Assembly: GCA_041394265.1 (NCBI GenBank)
Contig: JAWKIO010000005.1
Location: 3,534,001-3,598,000, forward strand
From: Acidimicrobiales bacterium
GTDB taxonomy: Bacteria; Actinomycetota; Acidimicrobiia; Acidimicrobiales; SZUA-35
Direction of reading: 5' to 3'
DNA length: 64,000 nt
Of this stretch, positions 44,705 to 53,935 are shown piece after piece. A program made the translations under genes and the position numbers. Under the pieces are notes generated by a model. That model made no database searches. It saw only the letters and a list, made by a program, of their open reading frames with translations, and was not told the origin of the DNA. Position 1 is the stretch's first letter, and each line of letters begins with the position of its first letter.

Positions 44705-45826
44705 ATGGACTCTCAGTTGGTTGCGGATGCGTCGGCCTTGCGTGGAGTGGCTGATCGGGCCCAGCTTGGTCTGACGGATAGGGAGTCGCTGGTCGAATCG
44801 TTGTTGCTTGCTGCCGTGGCCGGCGAGCACGTTTTGGTTGTTGGACCTCCCGGGACTGCGAAGTCCGAAGCTGTGCGTCGAGTCGCCAACGAGCTGGGAG
44901 GCTCGTATTTCGAGTATCTACTTGGACGGTTCACTGAGCCAAACGAGGTTTTTGGCCCGGTTGATCTCCAGCGCCTCAGGAATGGCGTTGTCGAGATCGC
45001 TACGACGGGCATGCTCCCCGAGGCCGAGGTTGCCTTTCTCGATGAGGTGTTTCTTGGATCAACTGCGATCTTGAACACGTTGCTGGGTGTGTTGAACGAG
45101 CGGGTGTTCCGGCGTGGAGCCACTGTGCGGCATGTCCCGTTGCGCCTTTGTGTTGGTGCCACGAACGCGCTGCCTGAGGACAGCTCCTTGGCAGCGTTCG
45201 CTGATCGTTTCTTGGTGCACGTGTTCGTCGATTCGATCTCGGACTCGAGTCTGGAGACGATGCTTGAGGCTGGCTGGACCGGAACCGAGCGTCAGTCGTC
45301 TGTGCCGGTGGGTATCGATGTTCTTGACCGTCTCGCGTGGGCGCGGGCGCAGTGTGATCTCGGCGAGGTCCGGCCGTTGGTTGGATCCGCGATCCGTCGG
45401 ATGCGGTCGGCTGGCATTGTGTTGTCTGATCGGCGGGCGGTGCGAGCACAGGGGCTGGTCGCAGCTGCGTCGGTGCTGGATGGGCGTATGGCTGCGACTG
45501 AGGCCGATCTCTGGCCACTTCCACTTGTCGCCCCCTCGGCTGAGGCTCAGCCGATCGCTCGCGAGGTATTGAGCGATTTGCTGCAGTCGTCGCAGAATCG
45601 GTCGCTGCCATATGCGGCTGAGGAACTGTCCGCAGGCCCTCTGACCCGCGCTCGGCGCCTCGTGGAGGCGGCCGACAGGCTGCTTGCTGTGTCTGCCTCG
45701 GCGGGTGATGGTGATCACCGATTGAAGGTCGAGGCGGTGTTGAGAGAGATCGATGCGGGTTTCTCCACCGAGGCCATGCCGAATGACCTGCGACTGGCAC
45801 GAGACAGTCTGATCGAACGGGTGTAG
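44705..45826 (+). CDS. MoxR-family AAA+ ATPase of a MoxR-vWA-propeller system
   Basis: A 373-residue AAA+ protein. Walker A GPPGTAKS at about 47-54, Walker B VAFLDEV at about 109-115, sensor 1 GATN at 151-154 and the arginine-finger region LAAFADRFLVHVFV. The VFGPVDLQRL and LGVLNERVFRRG loops are typical of MoxR/RavA ATPases. It is the first gene of a tight operon with a small protein, a vWA/propeller protein and a large propeller protein, the set described as MoxR-vWA-beta-propeller ternary systems. The expected role is ATP-driven remodelling or assembly of its partners. Confidence 0.9.
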   Translation: MDSQLVADASALRGVADRAQLGLTDRESLVESLLLAAVAGEHVLVVGPPGTAKSEAVRRVANELGGSYFEYLLGRFTEPNEVFGPVDLQRLRNGVVEIATTGMLPEAEVAFLDEVFLGSTAILNTLLGVLNERVFRRGATVRHVPLRLCVGATNALPEDSSLAAFADRFLVHVFVDSISDSSLETMLEAGWTGTERQSSVPVGIDVLDRLAWARAQCDLGEVRPLVGSAIRRMRSAGIVLSDRRAVRAQGLVAAASVLDGRMAATEADLWPLPLVAPSAEAQPIAREVLSDLLQSSQNRSLPYAAEELSAGPLTRARRLVEAADRLLAVSASAGDGDHRLKVEAVLREIDAGFSTEAMPNDLRLARDSLIERV

Positions 45827-45836
45827 CGAGCGGCGC

Positions 45837-46253
45837 ATGATCACGGTTGGATGGGGACCACGCGAACCGCCGCTTGGGGTGGTCGGGATCATGGTCGAGG
45901 GTGCTTCGAGGGCTCTCTATGCCGCGCTGCTCGCGGATCGTGTGGACGCCTTCGAGGATCTACGAGTCGTGGTTGGCGAGCGGTATCTCATCGCCCTGAG
46001 CGACAGTGACGCTCTGCCGTGGTTCGAGGGTGCGATCTGGCTCGGCATGGACGACGGCCTTCTCTGCCCGACCACTCTTGCCCCGGATCTTCCAGCCCGC
46101 CTTGTTCGACGTGCAGTGTGTCGCGGGCAGAAGTCGGCCGCTGTGGTCGTGGCGACGCCATCGATGGCAGCGTTGGCGTCACCACCGGCTCGGTCGCCCT
46201 CGGCTGCGATGCTGCGTGGCCTCGAGTCGCCTAGCCAAGGACTCGTGGAGTGA
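45837..46253 (+). CDS. small accessory protein of the MoxR-propeller system
   Basis: A 138-residue soluble protein starting MITVGWGPREPPLGVVGIMV. A conserved-looking core reads LPWFEGAIWLGMDDGLLCPT, and after TLAPDLPARLV a variable Ala/Ser/Pro tail. It overlaps the next gene by an ATG-stop junction. It probably corresponds to one of the small bpX-type domains of ternary systems, but which one cannot be said without a profile search. Confidence 0.7.
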   Translation: MITVGWGPREPPLGVVGIMVEGASRALYAALLADRVDAFEDLRVVVGERYLIALSDSDALPWFEGAIWLGMDDGLLCPTTLAPDLPARLVRRAVCRGQKSAAVVVATPSMAALASPPARSPSAAMLRGLESPSQGLVE

Positions 46254-47929
46254 CCGCGCATGGGTTGTCGTCGTGGGAGGCCTCGTTGGGGTTCCTGGCG
46301 GACGACGTAGCGGTGGGTGTCGAGCGGATGGCGAAGCGACTCGACCTCGCAATGGGAGATCCGTCGGCCACTGGCGGCGTCGCTGAACCGGACGGCTTCG
46401 CGGGGCTTGACCGGCGCGGGCCGTTCGATCGGCTGCTGTTGAGCGACTGGGCGCTGTCAGAGTTCGAGCCCGACGAGTTCCTGCGTCGCATCGCGATGGC
46501 GGAGTTGTCGTATCTTCGTGTCGAACAGCGCCGACCGCGCCCGCCGGGGCGGATCTCGATCTTGATGGACTGCGGACCGGACCAGATCGGGGCTCCTCGC
46601 CTCGTGCAGCTCGCTGGTCTGGCGGTGCTAGCCCGTCGCGCTCGGGTGCATGACGTCGAGCTCGTGGTCGGTATCGCTGGTGACGAGCCCGGCGCATGGC
46701 TCAATGGCGAGCTTCCTGAGCTGTTCAGCGCCTGGTTGCGGGCTCGGCGGCCTACGACGGTGTCGGCCGAGACTGTGGACGCCTGGAACGAAACGCTCGA
46801 TCGAGAATCGTCTGTTTCTTGGTTGTTCGGAGCGCCACAGCTTCACGACAGTGTGATCCCTGATCGATGGCGGCGTCTATGGGCAACCGAATCCTGCTGG
46901 GGTCCTTCGGGGGCGACAGAGGTCTCGGCTGTTGTCGACGGACGCAGCGTCAACTTGGAACTGCCCGACTCGTCAACCAGCATTCGGATGCTGCGGGGGC
47001 ATGGAGTTCGACGAGACCTCAAGTTGCAGATCGCTGCAGCTGGTAGTCCTGTTCGTTTCCCCAGGTTTCCTGGTTCGCCTCGACGGCTGTTGTGCCGGGG
47101 CGACGGCGCCGATGAGCTCGTGGTCGTCGGGGTGCCCCAATCGCCGGGCGAGTCTGGCGCCCGGCCTCGGGCCAGACAGTTCCCCGGACCGGTGCTTGCT
47201 GCCTCAGTCGTTGGAGCCCGTACGGTCGCGCTTGTTGCGATGGAGGGCGGGGTGAGGGTCGTTGTCGTGGGGAAGCGGCTCGGCGCAGTCGACTTGATCG
47301 ATATCTCGCTCAGCGATCTTGGGCTTGACCACGCATCGGTTGCTGGTCTGGTGGGAGGCGATCTCCTTCCCCTCTATTTCCTGTCCGGCTCGATCGTTGT
47401 CGGCTTCGCCGATCAGTGGTGGCGCATCGACGCCCCGTCGTCGGTACGTCGGATCTTCCCTGCGGCTATCGGTGCGAGTGTCACGGCCGACCAGCCGTGG
47501 GTGGTATGGAGCAACACCGGACAACTTTGGTTCGGTGGCGTTGCCATCGGGTTACCGCAACAGGGCCGCGGAGTCATGGTCGGCAACCATGCCCACCTCG
47601 GTGTCGAGGTCGGACCTGGCCACTGGCGGATCTATCAGCGGGGGGCGACAAGCGAAATCAGGATCGACGACGAGGCAACAGGCCTCGGCCTGGTTCATCT
47701 CGATGGACTACCGACGCTGCTCGTGCAATCGCCTGGCGGTCGGCTACTGCGGCTCGAGAACACTGCAGGGGCGTCGAAGACGTTGACGAAGTTCTCCGGT
47801 GACCTCGCCGACGTGGCGGTCCATCCCACCGAACCGTTGCTCGCGATGCAACGGGACAACGGGGCAATCGACGTCGCCGACCTCGCAACCGGCGAAGTGC
47901 TGCTACATCTCGGGACCAACCGCCGATGA
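46250..47929 (+). CDS. degenerate vWA domain plus beta-propeller protein
   Basis: A 559-residue protein. Residues 100-230 look like a von Willebrand A domain in which the MIDAS Asp is kept but the Ser residues are not (ISILMDCGPDQIGAPRLVQL). From about 270 on, four-stranded propeller-like repeats follow (GGVRVVVVGKRLGAVDLIDI; HWRIYQRGATSEIRI; LADVAVHPTEPLLAMQRDNG). The start and the stop both overlap neighbours, so it is translated with the system. The vWA part would be the adaptor recognised by the MoxR ATPase (by analogy). Confidence 0.8.
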   Translation: MTAHGLSSWEASLGFLADDVAVGVERMAKRLDLAMGDPSATGGVAEPDGFAGLDRRGPFDRLLLSDWALSEFEPDEFLRRIAMAELSYLRVEQRRPRPPGRISILMDCGPDQIGAPRLVQLAGLAVLARRARVHDVELVVGIAGDEPGAWLNGELPELFSAWLRARRPTTVSAETVDAWNETLDRESSVSWLFGAPQLHDSVIPDRWRRLWATESCWGPSGATEVSAVVDGRSVNLELPDSSTSIRMLRGHGVRRDLKLQIAAAGSPVRFPRFPGSPRRLLCRGDGADELVVVGVPQSPGESGARPRARQFPGPVLAASVVGARTVALVAMEGGVRVVVVGKRLGAVDLIDISLSDLGLDHASVAGLVGGDLLPLYFLSGSIVVGFADQWWRIDAPSSVRRIFPAAIGASVTADQPWVVWSNTGQLWFGGVAIGLPQQGRGVMVGNHAHLGVEVGPGHWRIYQRGATSEIRIDDEATGLGLVHLDGLPTLLVQSPGGRLLRLENTAGASKTLTKFSGDLADVAVHPTEPLLAMQRDNGAIDVADLATGEVLLHLGTNRR

Positions 47930-50457
47930 GACCGATCGATCTCGTCCACCATGGCCGCCACCGCGCTTCCGGTGTCATCATCGACCCACACATGGTGGGT
48001 GTCGACACCGCCCGCCGACGTGTCCTCGACCACTGGACCAATGGGGCTTCGCTCCGGCTTCTGCCAGACGAATCGTGGCTCTTCCTCTTCTCACACGAAC
48101 GCGAGGTGAGCGCTGAGAACAGTCCAGGGACCATGGTGATCGCAGCAGGTGACGGGCTCACCGCGGCTCCAGGACGCACTGTCGGAGAAGGCACGCTCGT
48201 TCGGTGGGTGCACGGCACTGAGCAGTTGGTCGCCATCGATCAATTACCGACTCTGGATCCGTCGGACTGGATCGCCCTGCCGCACGAAATCGTGCGACTC
48301 GACCCACTGGAGGCTCCGCTCGCCCACAGCACCGTTGCAGAGTTCGATCCACCTCCACCTACTCCCGATTTTCGAGTGGCGGCAAAGGTCAAGCGGCTAT
48401 CGCGTTCAGCGTCCAGGTTCCGCAGCGAGCTCAACCAGCAGGCGGCACGAAACTCGGCGTCGCGGACGCTGCGAACAAACAGACAGGCAGGATCAGCATC
48501 GGCGGCGAGACGTGGTGGCGGGGGACTGGCCAAACTCGTGCTTCGCACACCGATGCGGCATGAAGTCGGGCGCCGCCACGCCCGCTATCTCAACGACCTC
48601 AGCAAGCAGTTCAGAACCGGTAACTTCGATCGGGCGCTGCGCGAGGCCGTACCGATCGGTGGTCTCGGAGCAGGCGCGTGGACCCTCCGGCTACCCACGC
48701 GACGCGATCAGCTGCAAATCTCGACCAACGGTCCGGGCCAGGGCCGTGCCATCCCCTTCGGCCACACCGTGAGCCAGCACCTCACCGAGCTGTACCAGCA
48801 GGCAGCCAAGGAGCTCGAGAGCAGCGGCCGAATCGATGAAGCGGCATTCGTGCTGGCCGAACTCCTCAACAATCCAAGCCTTTGCATCGCCCTACTCGAG
48901 CGGCACAAGCGCTACCCACTAGCAGCAACTCTCGCCGAGAACCGCAACCTCGCGCCGCTCCTCCGAGCCCGACTGTGGTGGCTCGCGGGAGACCACGAAC
49001 GGGCCATCAGAACCGCCCGACAACACAACATCTTCTCAGCCGTCATCACCCAGCTCGACCAAACAGATCCGGCCGCCGCCCGCGACCTCCGACTGGCGTG
49101 GGTCGATCAACTCGAACGAAGCGGCGACCTCGTCGGAGCAGTCGTTGCCGGCTGGCCCGACACAACAATTCGTCCACTCCTGGTCAACCTGATCGACCGC
49201 GGCGTCGCCCACGGCGGTACGCAGGCTGTCGCACTCCGCGTCTACCAGACAGCGCTCCACCCGAGCCAGGAGCATCGGAACTCGCTCTTCTCACTGATCG
49301 AGGACCGGACAACGAGCACGGCCACCATGCGCACACTCGCGATTTCCATGGCCGATGCGCGACCTGACGACCCGATCGCCGACCGAGAAATCGCCAGCCG
49401 AATGACCCGGGCCATGGCGCGCATCCCCCAACCACAGACAGATCGACAGCTCTCAACCGCAGTTCGATCACTACGGCAACGCTCCGACCCGCTACTCGTG
49501 GCAGACCTCCCGCAACCCATCGCGAGAACCCACACGCCGGTGACCGTTCACATCAACGCCCACCTGCCCGGAAACACCGAGATCCACGACGCAGTACCCC
49601 TCGGCGACGGGACGACACTCCTCGCACTTGGAGAACTCGGCTGTCGTCTACTCACCGACGACGGACGCACAAAAGCACAATGGAGCGTTCCATGCCACCG
49701 GCTCGTTCCCGCCGACCACTCCGGCACTGCCCTTCTGCTCACCGCAAGGGGCACCAGCCACGAGGTCCACGTTCTCGAGCTTTCAACCCGGCGACATCAC
49801 TACTACGGCAACGTCGCCGCCAGCCTCTTCGCAACGAGCTTCGACGGGCTCTCGTGGCCGATTGTCGACCACAGGGGCATCGCCTACCTCGACATGCTGG
49901 AACAAGTCCCAACCGTTTCATGGAGGGAACTGGAGCGGGAATGGATCTGCCACCAGCTCGCCCGATCCAGTAGCTCACTCGCAGCGATCATCACAGTCCG
50001 AGGCGGCGCATCAGTCACACCAGGCGTTGAGGTGTGGCGTTGGGACATGCCCGACCGAAGACTCAAAACCCGGCACCGCATCACGCCCATCGATCAGACA
50101 ACGTCGCTCCACCTGCTCACCGATGCCACATCACTGTGGGAGCGCCACGACGCCCGGCTACCAGCGGCAACGATCTCCGGAAGCGAAGCCAACCGACTCG
50201 CGACCGACACCACCATCGCCCCGACAGAGGAAATCGCAACCAGTGGCGTCCACCTCGCAAGACGTGCGCCCGACGGCCGGCTCATCATCTCCGAAGGCCT
50301 CAACGGCAACCCCATCATCGAGGCCCAAGAAATCGATGACGGTTGGGGGTTCCGCGTTCACGGCAACCTCGCAGCGATCTGGGACCACACCGGGCGCTAT
50401 TTCGTGGTCGACCTCGAAATCGGATACGTGCAAGTGACCGGCAGGGCCGCCCTCTGA
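47926..50457 (+). CDS. large helical-repeat and beta-propeller protein (bpX6-like)
   Basis: An 843-residue protein. The N-terminal 130 residues (RRRVLDHWTNGASLRLLPDE; then TLDPSDWIALPHEIVRLDPL) resemble the bpX6-type domain of MoxR-vWA-propeller systems. Residues about 270-500 are TPR-like helical hairpins (RIDEAAFVLAELLNNPSLCI, then LAWVDQLERSGDLVGAVVAG). The C-terminal 300 residues are propeller-like strands (LLTARGTSHEVHVLELSTRR; GWGFRVHGNLAAIWDHTGRY). It is the last gene of the operon and the probable target-sensing partner (inference). Confidence 0.8.
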   Translation: MRPIDLVHHGRHRASGVIIDPHMVGVDTARRRVLDHWTNGASLRLLPDESWLFLFSHEREVSAENSPGTMVIAAGDGLTAAPGRTVGEGTLVRWVHGTEQLVAIDQLPTLDPSDWIALPHEIVRLDPLEAPLAHSTVAEFDPPPPTPDFRVAAKVKRLSRSASRFRSELNQQAARNSASRTLRTNRQAGSASAARRGGGGLAKLVLRTPMRHEVGRRHARYLNDLSKQFRTGNFDRALREAVPIGGLGAGAWTLRLPTRRDQLQISTNGPGQGRAIPFGHTVSQHLTELYQQAAKELESSGRIDEAAFVLAELLNNPSLCIALLERHKRYPLAATLAENRNLAPLLRARLWWLAGDHERAIRTARQHNIFSAVITQLDQTDPAAARDLRLAWVDQLERSGDLVGAVVAGWPDTTIRPLLVNLIDRGVAHGGTQAVALRVYQTALHPSQEHRNSLFSLIEDRTTSTATMRTLAISMADARPDDPIADREIASRMTRAMARIPQPQTDRQLSTAVRSLRQRSDPLLVADLPQPIARTHTPVTVHINAHLPGNTEIHDAVPLGDGTTLLALGELGCRLLTDDGRTKAQWSVPCHRLVPADHSGTALLLTARGTSHEVHVLELSTRRHHYYGNVAASLFATSFDGLSWPIVDHRGIAYLDMLEQVPTVSWRELEREWICHQLARSSSSLAAIITVRGGASVTPGVEVWRWDMPDRRLKTRHRITPIDQTTSLHLLTDATSLWERHDARLPAATISGSEANRLATDTTIAPTEEIATSGVHLARRAPDGRLIISEGLNGNPIIEAQEIDDGWGFRVHGNLAAIWDHTGRYFVVDLEIGYVQVTGRAAL

Positions 50458-50531
50458 GGCTCGAATCTCACGGGAACAGGTGCCATGGCCACCCACTGCT
50501 CCGACACTGCAAGTGATGGTGGATCCCCTGA

Positions 50532-50583
50532 CCGGCGATCGAGGGCGATTCTGCGGCGCGGCGAACTTGAGCGTTTGGGGACG
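50532..50583 (+). repeat. dispersed 50-bp repeat, copy R9
   Basis: CCGGCGATCGAGGGCG, core, then TGAGCGTTTGGGGACGG. The second half resembles R6 (GAGCGTTTTGGGGACA). It lies 75 bases after the stop of the propeller operon. Confidence 0.65.
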
Positions 50584-50605
50584 GTCAGTGGCCTCGAGCG
50601 TTCGA

Positions 50606-51067
50606 TCACGCGGGAGTGTGATCGTCGGAATCTCGATCGGGTTCGCGTCGCTGAAGCGGCCAACCGATGGCTGCGATCACGACAAAGCTTGCGGCGCCGA
50701 CCGGCAGAGCGAAGTGACAGATCACGTCGTTCCTTCCGGGGTCTGGGCACATGACCGGTGCAAGCGACACGTTGAGCGCAGCCCAAAGAGCGATTCCGAG
50801 CGCCGCCAACTTGAGACCCGACACCGTCGACCGGTGCCGTCGAGGAGAAGTGGCCAGCCACGTGAAGATCGCAGCGGCGCCGATCAGACCGAAGAGCGGT
50901 TCAAGGACCGGGATGCAGGCATCGACGGTGTGATACCGACACGCAACGGTGGCAGTCTGTAGCGCGGCGAGGAGACCGAACGTGACCGCCAGCACGAGAG
51001 CGGCAAGCATCGACCACGCACACAACGCTGGAGCTGTTCGGTGGGGGTGATCCGTAGGCATGGTCAT
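50606..51067 (-). CDS. four-segment membrane protein, unknown
   Basis: A protein of about 153 residues with four hydrophobic helices (LAALVLAVTFGLLAALQTAT; FGLIGAAAIFTWLA; LKLAALGIALWAALNVSLAP; ALPVGAASFVVIAAIGW) and four Cys in the loops. No family was recognised. ATG 51067 lies 8 bases after GAGGAG; an in-frame GTG at 51076 is less well placed. Confidence 0.6.
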   Translation of the reverse strand: MTMPTDHPHRTAPALCAWSMLAALVLAVTFGLLAALQTATVACRYHTVDACIPVLEPLFGLIGAAAIFTWLATSPRRHRSTVSGLKLAALGIALWAALNVSLAPVMCPDPGRNDVICHFALPVGAASFVVIAAIGWPLQRREPDRDSDDHTPA

Positions 51068-51377
51068 GATCGACACTCCTCAGCGGGCAGGGGTGATGGA
51101 GATGCCCTTCGCTGTTCGAGTATCGATGAAGACCGATCTGATGGTGATGGTCGCTTGCCCCTAATCGGCGCTGGGTGCGTTGGCCGTCCGGTCCAATATC
51201 CCGCCGACCGGCGTGTCGTGCGCCAGTTGGAAGGGACCAGTTTGGGGGGTCTGCGCCAGTTGGTAGGGACCAGGCTTGCGCCAGCTGCAAGGGACCATTC
51301 GTGAGGGTCCCGGGGGGTCGGTGTCGTTGACGCTGTGATTGCCGCCGTTGCGTCGACTGACCCGAAAGGCGGTGTGC

Positions 51378-52943
51378 ATGGCGTTCCGGGAGGTTCCGGT
51401 GTTCGAAGTCAGAGAGATCCTCAGGTTGTGGCTGATGGGCCACGGGCTGCGGCGGATCGCGTCGCTGGTGCGATGCGACCGAAAGACCGTGACCAAGGTG
51501 GTCGATATCGCGAAAGGTTTGGGCCTATCGGCCGGTGATAGCTCGAGCGTGTTGACCGACGGGTTCGTTGGGGAGTTGATGGCTCAGTTGGCGCCGAAAC
51601 GTCCGGATCGTCACGGCGAATCGTGGGCGCTGCTGCTCGAGCACCGGTCGAAGGTGGAGGCGTGGGTGGCCGCCGGGGATGTGCCGGCAGTGAAAATGGT
51701 CGAACTGCTCGCGAGGCAGGGTGTGTTCGTCCCGGAACGGACGTTGAACCGGTTCCTCGCCGCCGAATGGCCGCCGGTGAAGGCGTCGACGGTGCGGTTG
51801 GCTGACGGGGAGCCGGGGGCGGAGTTGCAGGTCGATTTCGGCGAACTCGGCCGCATGTTCGACGAGGAGACCGGGAAGAAGCGGCGAGTGTGGGCGCTGG
51901 TGTTCACACCGGTGTTCTCCCGCTACAGCTTCGTCTGGTTGTCGCACGACCAGACGATGGCCACGGTGATCGACGGGTTCGAAGCAGCCTGGGAGTTCTA
52001 CGGCGGTGTGTTCCGCGTCGTGATCCCGGACAACATGGCCACGATCGTCACCAAGGCTGACGCTCTGGACCCGGTGTTGAATCAGGGGTTTGTCGAGTAC
52101 GCGCAGGCCCGAGGGTTCGTGATCGACCCGGCCCGGGTACGTTCCCCGCAGGACAAGGCGAGGGTGGAGCGGGCGGTCCAGTTCGTGCAGACCTCGTTCT
52201 GGGCCGGCGAAAACTTCGGCTGCATGGCCGAGGCCCAGGCAGCGGTCGAGGTGTGGTGTCGTGGCCGTGCCGGCATGCGGACACACCGCAGCATGCAGGC
52301 CCAGCCGGCGGTCGTGTTCGCTGATCACGAAGCCGGCGTGCTGCTGCCGGCCCCGGCCGAACCCTATGATCTGCCGATCTATCGGCGGGCGAAAGTTCAC
52401 CGGGATCATCACATCGAAATCGCGAAAGCCCTGTATTCGGTGCCCGGCGACCGTCCCGGCTGCTACGTCGATGTGACCGCCACGAGGGTGCTGGTCAAGA
52501 TCTTCGACCGTGGTCAGCTGGTCAAGGTCCATCCCCGGCCGAAGGCAGGCGGCCGGATCACCGACCCCGCCGATCTCCCATCGGAGAAAACCGACTACGC
52601 GATGCGTGACATCGATTCCCAACGCCGTCGAGCGTTCCGCCACGGCGACCATATTGGCGCCTTCGTCGACCTCGTCCTCGACGGGCCGTTGCCGTGGACC
52701 CGGATGCGTCACGTCTACCGATTGTTCGCAACGATCGAACGCTACGGACCCGATGTCGTCGAGGCTGCTTGCCAGCGGGCTGTCGACGCCGAATGCGGGA
52801 ACGTGAACATCGTGGTCCGCATGGTCGAACGGGCCCTCGAAGCCCAAGCCGCCGAGGCGGAGCCGGTGCCCGACAATGTGATCACTGGACGGTTCGCCCG
52901 GAACCCGGAACACTTCGCTGCCGGGAAGACGGTGACACCATGA
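51378..52943 (+). CDS. istA: IS21 transposase IstA
   Basis: A 521-residue DDE transposase. The N-terminal helix-turn-helix (EVREILRLWLMGHGLRRIAS) is followed by the rve core with QVDFGELGRMF (Asp), VIPDNMATIV (Asp) and RVRSPQDKARVERAVQFVQT (Glu). The C-terminal Mu-type domain is present. ATG 51378; stop overlaps istB (CCATGACC). Confidence 0.95.
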   Translation: MAFREVPVFEVREILRLWLMGHGLRRIASLVRCDRKTVTKVVDIAKGLGLSAGDSSSVLTDGFVGELMAQLAPKRPDRHGESWALLLEHRSKVEAWVAAGDVPAVKMVELLARQGVFVPERTLNRFLAAEWPPVKASTVRLADGEPGAELQVDFGELGRMFDEETGKKRRVWALVFTPVFSRYSFVWLSHDQTMATVIDGFEAAWEFYGGVFRVVIPDNMATIVTKADALDPVLNQGFVEYAQARGFVIDPARVRSPQDKARVERAVQFVQTSFWAGENFGCMAEAQAAVEVWCRGRAGMRTHRSMQAQPAVVFADHEAGVLLPAPAEPYDLPIYRRAKVHRDHHIEIAKALYSVPGDRPGCYVDVTATRVLVKIFDRGQLVKVHPRPKAGGRITDPADLPSEKTDYAMRDIDSQRRRAFRHGDHIGAFVDLVLDGPLPWTRMRHVYRLFATIERYGPDVVEAACQRAVDAECGNVNIVVRMVERALEAQAAEAEPVPDNVITGRFARNPEHFAAGKTVTP

Positions 52944-53704
52944 CCCCGCCCATCGACGTCACCCCAGAGTTGGCTGCCACTTTGAAACGGCTGAAACTCG
53001 GGCAGGTCCTCGACACCCTCCCCGAACGGCTCGCCCTCGCCCGCAGCTCGAAAGCGTCACATGCGGAGTTCCTCCAACTCCTCCTCGGCGACGAAGTCAC
53101 CCGCCGTGACACCACCTCGGCTGCCCGTAAAGCCAAAGCCGCCGGCCTCGACCCGGCAATGCTCCTCGGCAACTGGGACCCGACAGCAGCGGTCACCTAC
53201 GACCGCAGCATCCTTGACGAGTTGGCCTCGATCCGTTTCGTCGACAACCACCACAACGCCCTGATCCTCGGACCGGTCGGGGTCGGCAAAACATTCCTCG
53301 CCACCGCGCTGGGCCACACCGCCATACGGCGAGGGCGGACCGTGTGGTTCGAACGCTCCGACCGACTGTTCAAACGGCTCCGGATCGCCCGGCTCGACAA
53401 CAGTCTCGACACCGAGATCCGAAGGCTGCTCCGCATCGACCTGCTCATCATCGACGACTTCGCCCTCCACACCCTGGACCCGCAAGCAACCAACGATTTC
53501 TACGAACTCGTCGTCGAACGCCACCGCAAAACCTCGACCGTGATCACCTCGAACCGGGACCCATCGGAATGGCTCGGCCTGATGGCCGATCAACTCCTCG
53601 CCCAATCCGCGATCGACCGATACACCTCCGCCGCCTACGAACTCGTCATCGAAGGCGAGTCCTACCGAGACCGACAAAAACCACAGGTCCAACCGACCGG
53701 CTGA
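52940..53704 (+). CDS. istB: IS21 helper ATPase IstB
   Basis: A 254-residue DnaC-like AAA+ ATPase that loads IstA on target DNA. Walker A is in ILGPVGVGKTFLATAL and Walker B in LLIIDDFALHTL; the sensor region STVITSNRDPSEW is typical. Translation starts in the ATGA overlap with istA. Confidence 0.95.
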   Translation: MTPPIDVTPELAATLKRLKLGQVLDTLPERLALARSSKASHAEFLQLLLGDEVTRRDTTSAARKAKAAGLDPAMLLGNWDPTAAVTYDRSILDELASIRFVDNHHNALILGPVGVGKTFLATALGHTAIRRGRTVWFERSDRLFKRLRIARLDNSLDTEIRRLLRIDLLIIDDFALHTLDPQATNDFYELVVERHRKTSTVITSNRDPSEWLGLMADQLLAQSAIDRYTSAAYELVIEGESYRDRQKPQVQPTG

Positions 53705-53836
53705 CCGCGAGCCGACCGAACCAATCCTTGACCCCGAACACCGGGCCGACCATGATCAGCGCACCGACCCACCACCCTCACAAAGTGGTCCCATGTAGCT
53801 GGCGCAACCCCGGTCCCTTGCAGCTGGCGGACGACA

Positions 53837-53889
53837 CCGGCGATCGGGGGCAGTGTTCGGGTGCCAGACCGTGAGTGGTAGGAGACACC
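53837..53889 (+). repeat. dispersed 50-bp repeat, copy R4, at the IS21 edge
   Basis: CCGGCGATCGGGGGCA, core GGTGCCAGACC, then GTGAGTGGTAGGAGACACC. Its first six bases are the IS21 target duplication; the other copy of the hexamer lies left of the element at 51208-51213. Confidence 0.78.
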
Positions 53890-53935
53890 CGCAGCTGGTG
53901 GTGCGCAGCCTTCCCTGGCCGTTCAGGCACCTGCA

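Larger units (their letters stand above)
51214..53836 (+). mobile_element. IS21-family element inserted into a dispersed repeat
   Basis: The ends begin TGTCGTGCGCCAGTTGGAAG (51214) and, on the other strand, TGTCGTCCGCCAGCTGCAAG (ending 53836). Multiple subterminal repeats of the form CGCCAG-TG-AAGGGACC follow on both sides (left 51221, about 51252 and 51276; right two), as usual for IS21. The hexamer CCGGCG flanks the element on both sides (51208-51213 and 53837-53842), a typical IS21 duplication. The right copy begins repeat R4. Confidence 0.92.

Noticed and set aside
51525..52913. 462-codon open frame antisense to IstA
   Set aside because: It mirrors IstA codon by codon, and its composition (His, Arg, Pro rich) shows no domain.
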